39,291 bases of DNA from JACZXC01 sp036447375 (GCA_036447375.1 JAZFUU010000238.1:1-39291); one strand, 5' to 3'; shown: positions 8,851 through 17,495, counted from the stretch's first letter. Notes: a model not told the origin generated them from the letters alone. Made by a program: numbers and translations.

Positions 8851-10041
8851 GTGACTCCGACGGATCTCGTCTACGACCCCTACGACTACGAGATCGATGC
8901 CAATCCGCATCCGATCTTCAAGCGCCTGCGCGACGAAGCGCCGATCTACTACAACCCGACGTATGATTTCTGGGCGCTGAGTCGATTCAAGGACGTGCTC
9001 GAAGCGAGCCTCGATGCCGAGACCTTCAGTTCCGCCCGGGGTACGGTCATCGAACTCATGGACAAGCCCATGTCCAACCCACCCATGATCTTCATGGATC
9101 CGCCCCGACACACGCATTTTCGCAAGCTCGTGAGCCGCACCTTCACACGCAACCGGATCGGCCAGCTCGAGGGACGCATCCGTGCGCTGTGCGCCGGATA
9201 TCTCGACCCTTTCATCGGTTCCGGCGGCTTCGACTATGTGGCCGACTTCGGCGCCAAGCTGCCGGTCATGGTCATCAGCTCGCTCCTCGGCGCACCCGAG
9301 GAGGACCAGGACCAGCTCCGTATCTGGAGCGACATCATGCTCCATCGCGAGCCCGGCGAGACGGGGATGAGCCAGGAAGCGCGCGATGCCAGCAAGGACA
9401 TTTTCTCGTACTGGCAGCAGCAAATCGACATCCGCCGCCGGCGCCCCGGTGACGACGTGATGAGTCAGCTACTTCAAGCAGAGCTCGACCAGGGCGACGG
9501 CACCACGCGGCGTCTCAGCGACTCCGAGCTCCACGCCTTTTACATGCTCATCTCGGCAGCGGGAAACGAGACCGTGGCGCGATTTCTCGGCTGGACGGCG
9601 ACGCTGCTGGCGCGCAATCCCGGCGAGCGGAAAAAACTGGTCGATAACCCCGACCTGATTCCGAGCGGGGTCGAGGAGATCCTTCGCTACGAAGCGCCTT
9701 CTCCAGTCCAGTCTCGTTGGGTCACGCGCGACGTCGAGTACTACGGAACGGTGGTTCCCAAGGATTCGAAAATGGCGTTGCTCACCGCGTCGGCGAATCG
9801 CGACGAACGCGAGTTCGAGGAGCCCGACCGCCTGGATGTGAGTCGCCCCATCGATCGGCACGTCGGACTGGGCTTTGGCATCCACTTCTGCCTGGGCGCT
9901 TCACTGGCCCGGCTCGAGGGACGTGTCGCGCTGGAAGAAACTCTCCGCCGCTTTCCCACCTGGGACGTCGTCGAAGACGGACTCGAAATGGTCCACACCA
10001 GCACCGTCCGCGGTTACGCGCGCGTCCCGCTACTGTTCTGA
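8851..10041 (+). CDS. Cytochrome P450 (soluble bacterial class)
   Basis: This is a 396-residue haem-thiolate monooxygenase. The haem-binding loop is GFGIHFCLGASLAR with Cys347 as axial ligand, the K-helix ExxR is EILR (276-279), and the I-helix oxygen-activation motif is AGNET (237-241). The size and FMDPPRHTHFRKLVSRTFT segment are typical of soluble bacterial P450s acting on lipids, steroids or terpenoids. The GTG start lies two bases after the epoxide hydrolase stop. No ferredoxin or ferredoxin reductase is adjacent, so the redox partner must be encoded elsewhere. Only eight bases separate its stop from the convergent RND pump gene. Confidence 0.95.
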   Translation: MTPTDLVYDPYDYEIDANPHPIFKRLRDEAPIYYNPTYDFWALSRFKDVLEASLDAETFSSARGTVIELMDKPMSNPPMIFMDPPRHTHFRKLVSRTFTRNRIGQLEGRIRALCAGYLDPFIGSGGFDYVADFGAKLPVMVISSLLGAPEEDQDQLRIWSDIMLHREPGETGMSQEARDASKDIFSYWQQQIDIRRRRPGDDVMSQLLQAELDQGDGTTRRLSDSELHAFYMLISAAGNETVARFLGWTATLLARNPGERKKLVDNPDLIPSGVEEILRYEAPSPVQSRWVTRDVEYYGTVVPKDSKMALLTASANRDEREFEEPDRLDVSRPIDRHVGLGFGIHFCLGASLARLEGRVALEETLRRFPTWDVVEDGLEMVHTSTVRGYARVPLLF

Positions 10042-10049
10042 AATCGCTT

Positions 10050-13000
10050 CTAGGAAAGCGTGGGATCGGCGCGCATGCCGGCGCCGCGGCGGGAACGCCA
10101 TCGCTGCCGGATCCACTCGGTGGCGTCGTCGATGACCAGGTAGAAGACCGGAACCACAATCAGCGTGAGCAACGTCGACGAGAACATCCCTGCGGCGGTG
10201 GCCACGGCCATGGGCTGGCGCGACTCCGAGCCGGGGCCCACACCCAGTGCCGCCGGGAGCACCCCGAAGATCATGGAGAATGCGGTCATCAATACCGGAC
10301 GCATTCGGATCGGCGCCGCCATCCGCATCGCCTCGACCTTGTCCATTCCCTCGCGCCGGAGCTGGTTGGCGAAATCGACCAGTAGGATCGAGTTCTTCGT
10401 CACGAGTCCAAACAGCAGCAGGATGCCGATCAGACTGAACAGGTTGATCGTCATTCCGGCCGCCAGCAGGGCTCCGAGGGCCCCCACCATCGAGAGCGGG
10501 AGCGCGAGCATGACGGTCAGGGGGTGGACGAGACTTTCGAACTGAGCGGCGAGCAGCATATAGATCACCAATACCGCCAGGCCAATCGCGAGCATGAACT
10601 GCCGGATGCTCTCCAGAAAGGCCTCGGCGCTGCCCGCGAAGCTGATGTTCGTCCCCTCCGGCAGGATCTCGTAGCTCAGAGTACGAACCGCCTCGATCGC
10701 GGCGCCCACCGGCAGATCCTCCAGATTCGCCGCCACGGTCACGCTGCGCATGCGGTTGTGGCGCGTGATCTTCGAGGGCGCTGCGCCGATCGTCACATCG
10801 ACCAGGTTGCGAAGCTCGACCACATCGCCGGTGTTCGAGCGGACATAGAGACGCCCGATCGAGTCCGGGTCCGCCCGCTGATCCGACTGCAGGCGCATGC
10901 GGATGTTGTAGCGGTGTCCGCCGGACCTGAACTTTCCGATGTCGATGCCTCCGATCGAGGCCTGCACCACCGTTGCGATCGATGCGGCATCGACGCCCAG
11001 GGCCGCAGCCTTCGCGCGGTTCGGGACGACGCGTATCTCGGGAAGCCCCATCTTGAGGCTCTTGTTGAGATCGACGAAGCCCGGCCGTCTCTCGAGATTG
11101 CGCATGAAGCGGTCCGCCAGGGAGTCGAGCTCGACGAGCTCGATGTTGCCGCGGATGTTGAACTCGAATTCACCCGATCCGCCGCCCCCGAAGAATTGCG
11201 AGGGGTCGAAGACCCTCGCGTCGAGCCCGGGAATATTCCCGAGGGCATCCCGGGCGGCGGCCATCAGCTCGTGGGCACCGCGTTCGCGCTCGGCCTGGGG
11301 CTTCAGCATCGCCACGAAGATCGCGTTGTTCACGCTACCCGGCCCGTCGGGGCCGGAGACCCCGACGCCGGCGAAGAGGCCGTGTACCTCGGGCTGTTGG
11401 AGCATCCAGTTTTCGGCCTGTCGCAGCCGTTCGAGCGTCCCGTCGAGATTCGTCCCCGGCGGTGTCTCCATCATCACGAAGATGCGCCCCTCGTCGGAGG
11501 GGGGGAAGAATTCGGTCCCGAGCTGCGTTCCGAAGCCCAGGGCCACGACGAAGGACAGTAAGGCGGCGGCCAGCACCGCGCCCCGGTGGGAGACGCGGAC
11601 CCGCCCAATCCGCAGCGCGGTTTCGGTGGAGATCGCCCAGTCGAGCAGGGCGCGGTAGTTCTGCTCGAACCAGGAGAAGCCCTGCTCGAGGCGGTGGTAG
11701 ACGCTGCCGTGGCTTCGTTTCTCAGGGGGGGGCATGCGTGCGGCCAGCATGGGCGTGAGCGTCAGGGCCACGAACAGGGAGAACAGGACGGCCGCGCCCA
11801 CCGTGATCCCAAATTCTCCGAGGAAGCTTCCGACCAGGCCGTCCACGAACACCACGGGCAAGAAGACCACCGCGATCGACAAGGTGGCGGCGGTGGCGGC
11901 GAAAGCGATCTGCTTGGTCCCCTTGGAGGCTGCTTCTCGCGGGCTCGCCCCGTTCTCGCGGTGGCGCTCGATGTTCTCGAGCACGACGATGGCATCGTCG
12001 ATCACGACGCCCACCGACAGGGCCAGCGCCAACAGGGTCATGATGTTCAGGGTGGCGCCGGCGAGCCACATGGCTCCGAAGGTCGCGACCAGCGAAAGGG
12101 GGATCGCCGCAGCGACGATAAAGGTCGGGCGCGTGCGGCGCAGGAAGACGAAGACCACCAGGATCGCGAGAATCGCGCCGAAGATCAGGGCGAACTGGGT
12201 TTCGGCCACGGACTGACGGATCGATTGCGAGAAATCCATGATCTGCGCCCACTCCGGCAGGCTGATGTCCGTCGGAAGGTGTTCTTTGAGCTCTTCGACC
12301 CGGATGCGGACCTCGTCGGCGATGGCCACCGTGTTGGCCTGGGATTGCTTGAGAATGCCGATGCCGGCGCCCGCGCCGCCGTTGAATCGGGCCATGAAGC
12401 GTCGATCCTCGGCGCCGTCCTCGACGAGGGCCACGTCTCGCAGGCGCACCTCGGCGCCGTCCACATTCGCCACGATGAGATCGGCCAGGGCCGCGACACT
12501 TTCGAACTCGGCATCGGTCTTGAGCGAGTACTCGATCTGCCGGCTTTCGACGCGACCGCCCGGGCGCTCGACATGCTCGCGCTTGACCGCGGCCATCAGG
12601 TCTGCCGTCGAGAGCCCCCGCGCCCGAAGGGCTTCGCCATCCACCCAGATTCGGATCTCTCGCTCCCGGCGGCCGAAGATTTCCATGGACGCGACGCCGT
12701 CGACGGATTCGAGATAGGGCTTCACCGTGTACTTCAGGTATTCGGTGACCTCGACGGGAGGGCGATTCGAACGCAGCGGGATCCACATGATCGGGTGGTT
12801 GGCCATGTTGATCTTGTCGACGACCGGGGGCTCGAGGTCCTTGGGAAGGTCGTAACGCGCGCGCGCCATCCTGTCGCGCACGTCCTGGGTTGCCTGGTCA
12901 ATGTCTCGTTCCAGATTGAACTCGGCCACCACCGTCGCCACTCCGTGGAAGGTGGTCGATCTCAGAGAGCGCAATCCGCCGATGGTGTTGAGGTGTTCCT

Positions 13001-13202
13001 CGATCACCTCGGTGACGTCTTCTTCCATCACCTCGGGTGCAGCGCCCTCGAGCTGCGCGGTCACGGTGACGATGGGGAACTCCATGTTGGGCATCTGGTC
13101 GACGCCGAGCTGCTGGTAGCCGAGAACCCCGAAGACGATGAGGGAGAGCATGAGCATCAGGGTCAGGATCGGGCGCTCGATGCAGAGATCGATCGGGTTC
13201 AC
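10050..13202 (-). CDS. RND efflux transporter, inner-membrane pump (HAE1/AcrB family)
   Basis: This 1050-residue proton-driven pump spans the inner membrane and periplasm. Evidence is the start NPIDLCIERPIL, the first transmembrane helix, the large periplasmic loops, the TM4 proton-relay pair in GVVIDDAIVVLEN near residue 402, and the C-terminal LFGLVTKNSILLVDFANQLR with the conserved TM10 lysine. The GTG start at 13202 overlaps the adaptor stop in a GTGA arrangement, which decides the start; the upstream open frame lies within the adaptor gene. Order is tetR, adaptor, pump. No TolC-like outer-membrane gene is present here. The substrate is unknown; hydrophobic compounds linked to the adjacent P450/epoxide hydrolase cluster are a guess. 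Confidence 0.96.
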   Translation of the reverse strand: MNPIDLCIERPILTLMLMLSLIVFGVLGYQQLGVDQMPNMEFPIVTVTAQLEGAAPEVMEEDVTEVIEEHLNTIGGLRSLRSTTFHGVATVVAEFNLERDIDQATQDVRDRMARARYDLPKDLEPPVVDKINMANHPIMWIPLRSNRPPVEVTEYLKYTVKPYLESVDGVASMEIFGRREREIRIWVDGEALRARGLSTADLMAAVKREHVERPGGRVESRQIEYSLKTDAEFESVAALADLIVANVDGAEVRLRDVALVEDGAEDRRFMARFNGGAGAGIGILKQSQANTVAIADEVRIRVEELKEHLPTDISLPEWAQIMDFSQSIRQSVAETQFALIFGAILAILVVFVFLRRTRPTFIVAAAIPLSLVATFGAMWLAGATLNIMTLLALALSVGVVIDDAIVVLENIERHRENGASPREAASKGTKQIAFAATAATLSIAVVFLPVVFVDGLVGSFLGEFGITVGAAVLFSLFVALTLTPMLAARMPPPEKRSHGSVYHRLEQGFSWFEQNYRALLDWAISTETALRIGRVRVSHRGAVLAAALLSFVVALGFGTQLGTEFFPPSDEGRIFVMMETPPGTNLDGTLERLRQAENWMLQQPEVHGLFAGVGVSGPDGPGSVNNAIFVAMLKPQAERERGAHELMAAARDALGNIPGLDARVFDPSQFFGGGGSGEFEFNIRGNIELVELDSLADRFMRNLERRPGFVDLNKSLKMGLPEIRVVPNRAKAAALGVDAASIATVVQASIGGIDIGKFRSGGHRYNIRMRLQSDQRADPDSIGRLYVRSNTGDVVELRNLVDVTIGAAPSKITRHNRMRSVTVAANLEDLPVGAAIEAVRTLSYEILPEGTNISFAGSAEAFLESIRQFMLAIGLAVLVIYMLLAAQFESLVHPLTVMLALPLSMVGALGALLAAGMTINLFSLIGILLLFGLVTKNSILLVDFANQLRREGMDKVEAMRMAAPIRMRPVLMTAFSMIFGVLPAALGVGPGSESRQPMAVATAAGMFSSTLLTLIVVPVFYLVIDDATEWIRQRWRSRRGAGMRADPTLS

Positions 13203-14338
13203 TCGATCGCCCCGGCCGGTACGCTGGCGACCGGAGCCCCGGTGGCGACCGCCAGCGTGCCATCGCGATTCCGGGCGATGATCGGACTTCCATCGATCAG
13301 GTCCGAGTGGCCGCGGCTCACGACCCGATCCCGGGGTCCGAGACCCTCTCGAATCTCCACCCAACCGTCGCGGATGACGCCGATCTCCACCGCGATCCGC
13401 TCCACGCGGTTTCCATCGAGGACGCGGAAGATCACCGGCCCCCCCAGACGCTGGAGGACGGCCTCCTCGGGAACGGTGATCACCCCATTCCGGTGGGCGA
13501 TCCCCAGATTCGCGCGGGCGAAAAGCCCGGGTCGCAGGCGGCCGTCGCTATTGTCGATCAGCGCCTTCACCCGCAGCGTTCGCGTGCGCGGATCGATGGT
13601 CGGCGAAACCATGTGTGCAATCGCCTCGAATATCTCGTCGGGGTAGGGGGCCACCGTCACTTCGATGGGAATGCCTTTTCGGACCCGGCTCGAGTCGGCT
13701 TCGGGAAGATGGAACTCGACTTCGATCGGGTCGAGGGAGACCAGCTGGAAGAGCGGGTCGCCCTGGGAGACGAATTCGCCGCGGCTCACGAAGCGACGGG
13801 CGATGAAACCGGCGAACCGGGCTCGCACACTCGCATCGCTCACAGCGCGTTCGGCAGTCCCGAGCTGCGCTTTCGCCGCGCGCAGGCGTGCCCGAGCCGT
13901 ATCGAGGGCGGTTCCCGCCTGATCGAGCTGGGTCTCCGAAGCGACCTTTTTTTCCGCGAGGATGCGCATGCGCTTCAGCTCGCGGGTTTCCTCGGCAACC
14001 GCCGCCCTCGCTTCGCCAACCCCCGCCCGAGCCGCCTCCAGTTCGAGATTTCGCTTTTCCGGATCGATCTCCATGACCACGGCGCCCTCGGCGATGGCAT
14101 CTCCTTCGTCGACGAGCACCTCGGTGATCTCCCCCGCAACCTGCGCTGCGACGTCGGCCTCGTGCTTCGCGAGCAGCTGCCCGGAAGCCTCGATGCGTTC
14201 CTCCAGATCCCGCACCAGGACCCGCGTCACCACCACCGGACGGACGGGGCTCGTTTCGGCGACGTCGTCGTTTCCGCACGCCAGCCATGCGAAAGCCAGC
14301 AGACAGGCCCAGAGCGTCGTCTTTCGCATTCGCGTCAT
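13199..14338 (-). CDS. RND efflux periplasmic adaptor (membrane fusion protein)
   Basis: This is the AcrA/MexA-type adaptor linking the pump to an outer-membrane channel. The 379-residue product has an N-terminal hydrophobic segment ending in a cysteine (AWLACGND), which may be a lipoprotein site although the lipobox is not ideal. A lipoyl/beta-barrel half-motif follows (EASGQLLAKHEADVAAQVAG), then a coiled-coil hairpin rich in Ala/Glu/Arg, then the second lipoyl half (VRARFAGFIARRFVSRGEFV) and the barrel domain (PEEAVLQRLGGPVIFRV). The ATG at 14338 overlaps the tetR stop (ATGA), pointing to translational coupling. A second ATG at 14329 is possible. The gene is second in the tetR operon. Confidence 0.93.
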   Translation of the reverse strand: MTRMRKTTLWACLLAFAWLACGNDDVAETSPVRPVVVTRVLVRDLEERIEASGQLLAKHEADVAAQVAGEITEVLVDEGDAIAEGAVVMEIDPEKRNLELEAARAGVGEARAAVAEETRELKRMRILAEKKVASETQLDQAGTALDTARARLRAAKAQLGTAERAVSDASVRARFAGFIARRFVSRGEFVSQGDPLFQLVSLDPIEVEFHLPEADSSRVRKGIPIEVTVAPYPDEIFEAIAHMVSPTIDPRTRTLRVKALIDNSDGRLRPGLFARANLGIAHRNGVITVPEEAVLQRLGGPVIFRVLDGNRVERIAVEIGVIRDGWVEIREGLGPRDRVVSRGHSDLIDGSPIIARNRDGTLAVATGAPVASVPAGAIE

Positions 14339-14949
14339 GTTCCTCGTTCCTGGCGGAGCAAGCCCTTTTCCACCATGTCGAAGGCGAGATCCACGAGATC
14401 CTCGGCAACACGGGCGTCGGGGAGAATGAGGTGAAGCGAGATCAGTCCGTGGACGACCGCCCACAGCACCTGGAAGGCCGCCTCGGTATCCGAAGTTGCC
14501 AGCGTCCCCTCTCGCGCGAGCTCTTTCAGGGCCACTTTGACCAGACCTTGGGCCGCTTCCGCCGACGGAACATCGGGATCGGATTCGGGGCGCGGTGTCG
14601 TGAGGAGCCGATAGTGGCTGGGATTCGCCAGCGAGAACTCGATGAACGCCCCGGCCATTTTTCGAAGATGGAGGGCGGCGTCCTGTTGCCGTGGGATATC
14701 CCGCATCAGCTGATAGACGACCCGGAACCGCTCTTCCAGAAGATTCGCGATCAGGCCCTTCTTGTCCCCGAAATGGTGATAGATGGTCGGGGCGGAATAG
14801 CCGCATCGCTCCGACACCCGGCGAATCGAGAGCCGCTCTTCCCCCACTTCGAGCAGCACGGCTTCGGTGGCCCTGAGGATTTCGACGGGCGCGGTGGAAG
14901 CGCGCCGACGCGGGGTCCGGAGGGTCGCGGTGGGGGTCGAGGGGGCCAT
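14335..14949 (-). CDS. TetR-family repressor, probable autoregulator of the RND operon
   Basis: This 204-residue regulator has a basic N-terminal arm, then the TetR helix-turn-helix (LSIRRVSERCGYSAPTIYHH, followed by FGDKKGLIANLLEERF). Its C-terminal ligand domain resembles the WHG-type group (FQVLWAVVHGLISLHL). It is the first gene of the operon with adaptor and pump; its stop overlaps the adaptor start. A perfect palindrome lies five bases upstream of its ATG and covers the likely -10 element, which is a standard autorepression layout. By family precedent a hydrophobic pump substrate would release it. An alternative target is the divergent SDR gene that starts at 15060. Confidence 0.93.
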   Translation of the reverse strand: MAPSTPTATLRTPRRRASTAPVEILRATEAVLLEVGEERLSIRRVSERCGYSAPTIYHHFGDKKGLIANLLEERFRVVYQLMRDIPRQQDAALHLRKMAGAFIEFSLANPSHYRLLTTPRPESDPDVPSAEAAQGLVKVALKELAREGTLATSDTEAAFQVLWAVVHGLISLHLILPDARVAEDLVDLAFDMVEKGLLRQERGT

Positions 14950-14953
14950 CTAA

Positions 14954-14970
14954 CTATAACGGTGTTATAG
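14954..14970. promoter_or_regulatory. Palindromic operator, likely TetR binding site
   Basis: CTATAACGGTGTTATAG is a perfect 7-base inverted repeat with a three-base spacer. It is an AT-rich island in a GC-rich region and sits immediately upstream of the tetR start codon, over the probable -10 box. Arm length, spacing and position fit a TetR-family operator. Confidence 0.75.
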
Positions 14971-14993
14971 CAGATCGGACCGTTTCGGTCCAA
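14964..14993 (-). promoter_or_regulatory. Promoter of the tetR-adaptor-pump operon
   Basis: On the minus strand TTGGAC (14988-14993) and TATAAC (14964-14969) are separated by 18 bases. TATAAC forms the distal arm of the operator palindrome. Transcription would start near 14957, leaving a leader of only a few bases before the ATG at 14949, so tetR mRNA may be nearly leaderless. No Shine-Dalgarno sequence is visible. Confidence 0.55.
14977..14991. repeat. Second palindrome overlapping the -35 region of tetR
   Basis: GGACCGTTTCGGTCC is a perfect 6-base inverted repeat with a TTT spacer. It lies seven bases from the first operator and overlaps the putative -35. It could be a second regulator site or part of an extended operator region; its sequence is unrelated to the first palindrome. 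Confidence 0.4.
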
Positions 14994-15025
14994 GTCGAAT
15001 TCCAAACCCGACCTAGCGATCTGGA

Positions 15026-15031
15026 TACAAT
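15026..15031 (+). promoter_or_regulatory. Possible -10 element of the SDR operon
   Basis: TACAAT matches five of six positions of the -10 consensus and lies 28 bases before the ATG of the first SDR gene. No convincing -35 is found 16-18 bases upstream, so the promoter may be weak or activator-dependent. Confidence 0.3.
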
Positions 15032-15059
15032 CGCTCGTTGTCCGCCCGAGGAGGCACCG

Positions 15060-15839
15060 ATGTCGAATCCCGTCGCCCTCGTGACCGGTGCCAGCCGCGG
15101 CATCGGCAAGCAGCTGTGCTTCGATCTGGCCGACGCCGGCTATGACGTGGTTTGTGTGGCCCGCTCGAGCAGCGAAAATCGATCGAAGCTTCCGGGCACC
15201 GTCGATGACACGGCCGACGCTATTCGCAAGCAGTGCAAGCGCGGCGTTCAGGTCATGCCCGTCGGGCTCGATGTACGCGACGAAGCCGCGATCGTCTCCC
15301 TCGTGGACCGGATCTACGAGCAATGGGGTCGCTGTGATCTCCTGGTCAACAACGCTGCCGTGGCGCCGCCGCTCCCCGCGCTCGAGGACTCGACGAAACG
15401 CTGGCGGCTGGCCGTGGACGTCAACATCAACGGCCCCTTCTACTTCACCTATCACTTCGCGCCGCGCATGATCGCGGACGGCGGCGGCCGAATCGTCAAC
15501 ATCTCGTCTTCGGCGGCCGTCTTCCCCGAGTTCGGGCGGGCCAGCTACACCGCGACCAAGAGCGCCCTGGAGGCGATGACGCGAGCTCTCGGCCACGATT
15601 TGAGGAACCGGGTGGCGGTCAACTGCCTGCGGATCGACTTTCCGATCTGGAGCGAGGGCTTTGCGGAGACCCTCGACGGTCAGGATCTGGCCTTCGAGTC
15701 TCCGGTGATCTGCTCCGATGCGATCCTGTGGCTGGCTCGCGAGCCGCTGTCGAGAACTGCCGAGGTCTTTACGCTGACCGGCCTGCGCGAACAGGGCATC
15801 GTTCGTCCGCCGACTTCCGCCGGGGCGCCTCGTGGGTGA
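15060..15839 (+). CDS. Short-chain dehydrogenase/reductase (SDR)
   Basis: This 259-residue classical SDR oxidises or reduces an alcohol/carbonyl pair with NAD(P)H. It has the nucleotide-binding TGASRGIG near the N-terminus, the NNAA structural motif, the catalytic Ser in NISSSAA and the YTATK catalytic Tyr/Lys pair. The central insert between the first strand and the LDVR segment is slightly long. The start is supported by GAGGAGG (15048-15054) five bases before the ATG. The gene runs divergently from tetR and overlaps the next SDR by eight bases. The substrate is not predictable from sequence. Confidence 0.92.
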   Translation: MSNPVALVTGASRGIGKQLCFDLADAGYDVVCVARSSSENRSKLPGTVDDTADAIRKQCKRGVQVMPVGLDVRDEAAIVSLVDRIYEQWGRCDLLVNNAAVAPPLPALEDSTKRWRLAVDVNINGPFYFTYHFAPRMIADGGGRIVNISSSAAVFPEFGRASYTATKSALEAMTRALGHDLRNRVAVNCLRIDFPIWSEGFAETLDGQDLAFESPVICSDAILWLAREPLSRTAEVFTLTGLREQGIVRPPTSAGAPRG

Positions 15840-17040
15840 CTGGATCCGCACGATGTTCCGGGGGCGACCGGGATGGATGAACGCGCTGATGCTCTTCTGC
15901 GCCTACATGGCGTTCTTCTACCTTCCGTGGGACCTCTTCTGGAAGCCCGTCGCCGTCGACGTGGAAGTCTGGTTCGGCATCATGTTCAGAGGCTGGGCGG
16001 CCAAGGCGGCGGAACCTTTTCACTGGCTGGTGTACGGCGCCGGCGCCTACGGTTTCTACCGCATGCGCCCCTGGATGTGGCCCTGGGCCGCGATCTACGT
16101 CGCGCAGATCGCCGTCGGCATGCTCGTGTGGAGCGTCGTCCAGACAGCGGGTGCCGCGGGCTGGGCCATGGGCATCGTTTCCGCCGCGGCCTTCACAGGG
16201 CTCGCCACGGCGTTGTGGCGCGCTCGACACCGATTCCAACCACACCACCTCTCGCTGCGCGACCGCTATGGCGAGTGGGCTCTGGTGACCGGGGCTTCGG
16301 CCGGGATCGGTGAGGCCTTTGCCCATGCCCTGGCGCGCGAGGGTCTGTCCTGCGTCCTCACCGCCCGTCGGGGCGATCGGCTCGAGACCCTCGCTTCCGA
16401 GCTCGAGAAGGAACACGGCGTCGCGACCCGGATCGTCGTCGCCGATCTGGCGGATTCGGCGGGGGCCGACGCTGTGGTCGACGCAGTGAGCGACCTGGAG
16501 ATTGCCTTCCTCGTCAACAATGCCGGGGCCGGCTACTCGGGCCGCTTCGACAAGCAGGAGACCGAGCGTCTGCGCCGGATGGTTCAACTCAACTGCGTGG
16601 CGCCGGTCGTTCTCACCAGTCGGCTGTTGCCCCCGATGCGCGAACGCGGTCGCGGAGCCATCGTCGTCGTCGGATCGATCGCCGGGCGCCAGCCACTTCC
16701 GCTTTCCGCTATCTACAGCGCGACGAAGGCCTTCGATCTGCTCTTCGGCGAGTCGATATCGATAGAGCTGCGCGGACTGGGAATCGACGTTCTCGTTCTC
16801 GAGCCCGGCCCCACCACCACCGAGTTTCAAGAAGTGGCGGGAGCGATCCCCCACCCGGGAGAGCCCGCTCGAGACGTGGTGCGGGTCGCCCTCGCCGCCG
16901 TGGGTCGCCAGCCCTCGGTGATCTCGGGCTGGTTCAACTGGGCTCGTGCAAACGCCGCAATCCGGCTGCTGCCCCGACCGCTGCTGGCCTTCATCGCTCG
17001 CGACGTGGTGGCTCGGGATACCCCTCGAGAAATGCGTTGA
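15832..17040 (+). CDS. SDR fused to an N-terminal four-helix membrane domain
   Basis: The 402-residue protein has two parts. Residues 1-135 contain about four predicted transmembrane helices (around 16-34, 62-78, 82-103 and 107-129) rich in Trp and Ala, with HW, YRMRPWMWPW and WRARHRF as striking segments. Residues 147-400 form a complete SDR: TGASAGIG, NNAGAG, VVGSIAG with the catalytic Ser, and the YSATK Tyr/Lys pair. The SDR portion resembles the DltE/17-beta-hydroxysteroid dehydrogenase-like group acting on lipid substrates. The membrane part was not recognised as a named domain. Fusion would anchor the dehydrogenase to the inner membrane, consistent with a lipid substrate. The GTG start overlaps the previous gene by eight bases, and the stop overlaps the EVE gene by four. 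Confidence 0.85.
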   Translation: MGDWIRTMFRGRPGWMNALMLFCAYMAFFYLPWDLFWKPVAVDVEVWFGIMFRGWAAKAAEPFHWLVYGAGAYGFYRMRPWMWPWAAIYVAQIAVGMLVWSVVQTAGAAGWAMGIVSAAAFTGLATALWRARHRFQPHHLSLRDRYGEWALVTGASAGIGEAFAHALAREGLSCVLTARRGDRLETLASELEKEHGVATRIVVADLADSAGADAVVDAVSDLEIAFLVNNAGAGYSGRFDKQETERLRRMVQLNCVAPVVLTSRLLPPMRERGRGAIVVVGSIAGRQPLPLSAIYSATKAFDLLFGESISIELRGLGIDVLVLEPGPTTTEFQEVAGAIPHPGEPARDVVRVALAAVGRQPSVISGWFNWARANAAIRLLPRPLLAFIARDVVARDTPREMR

Positions 17041-17495
17041 GCCGCGCGCGCCGCCATTGGCTCGTGAAGTCGGAGCCCGCGAAGTATTCGTGGGATCAGT
17101 TCGTCGCCGACGGCACCACCTACTGGGATGGGGTACGCAACCCGGGTGCCCGCAACAATCTACAGGCGATGCGCGTGGGTGACCTCGTTCTCTACTACCA
17201 CTCGAACGAGGGAAAAGAGGTGGTGGGGATCGCGCGGGTGACGAAGTCGGCCTACCCGGATCCGACCAGCGACGACCCTCGCTGGGTCGTGGTCGATCTG
17301 GTTCCGGTCCAGCCCGTCGCTGATCCGGTGACCCTGAAGTGCATCAAGGCCGATCCCAGCCTCCGCGAGATTCCCCTGGTGAGGCAGTCGCGCCTGTCCG
17401 TGATGGAGCTCGAGCGACGGGCCTTCGATCGCATTCTGGCCCTCGGCCAGACGCGACTTCGCCGGGTGCGAAATCAGGAACCGTTGCGCAGGTAG
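17037..17495 (+). CDS. EVE-domain protein (THYN1-like)
   Basis: This 152-residue protein matches EVE/PUA-like proteins such as human THYN1. It begins with HWLVKSEPAKYSWDQF and has WDGVRNPGARNNLQAM, LYYHSNEGKEVVGIARV and a C-terminal LVRQSRLSVMEL. EVE domains have an aromatic pocket that can hold modified bases, notably modified cytosine in DNA. The TTG start overlaps the membrane SDR stop (TTGA), which supports coupled translation though the functions look unrelated. Its 3' end overlaps the convergent rnhA by 22 bases. No methyltransferase or restriction gene is nearby, so a role in defence is not supported here. Confidence 0.9.
   Translation: MSRARRHWLVKSEPAKYSWDQFVADGTTYWDGVRNPGARNNLQAMRVGDLVLYYHSNEGKEVVGIARVTKSAYPDPTSDDPRWVVVDLVPVQPVADPVTLKCIKADPSLREIPLVRQSRLSVMELERRAFDRILALGQTRLRRVRNQEPLRR

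Noticed and set aside
10045..10060. Small inverted repeat CGCTT/AAGCG between P450 and the RND pump as a two-way terminator
   Set aside because: Only five base pairs with no T tract on either strand; too weak to call.
11586..13646. A 686-codon open frame on the plus strand antisense to the RND pump and adaptor
   Set aside because: The product is His/Asp/Arg/Gly-rich with no fold signal, while the minus strand encodes clear AcrB-type motifs.
17037..17495. EVE-domain gene as part of a modification-dependent defence system
   Set aside because: No nuclease, methyltransferase or other defence gene adjoins it; the THYN1-like stand-alone form is common as a housekeeping-type gene.
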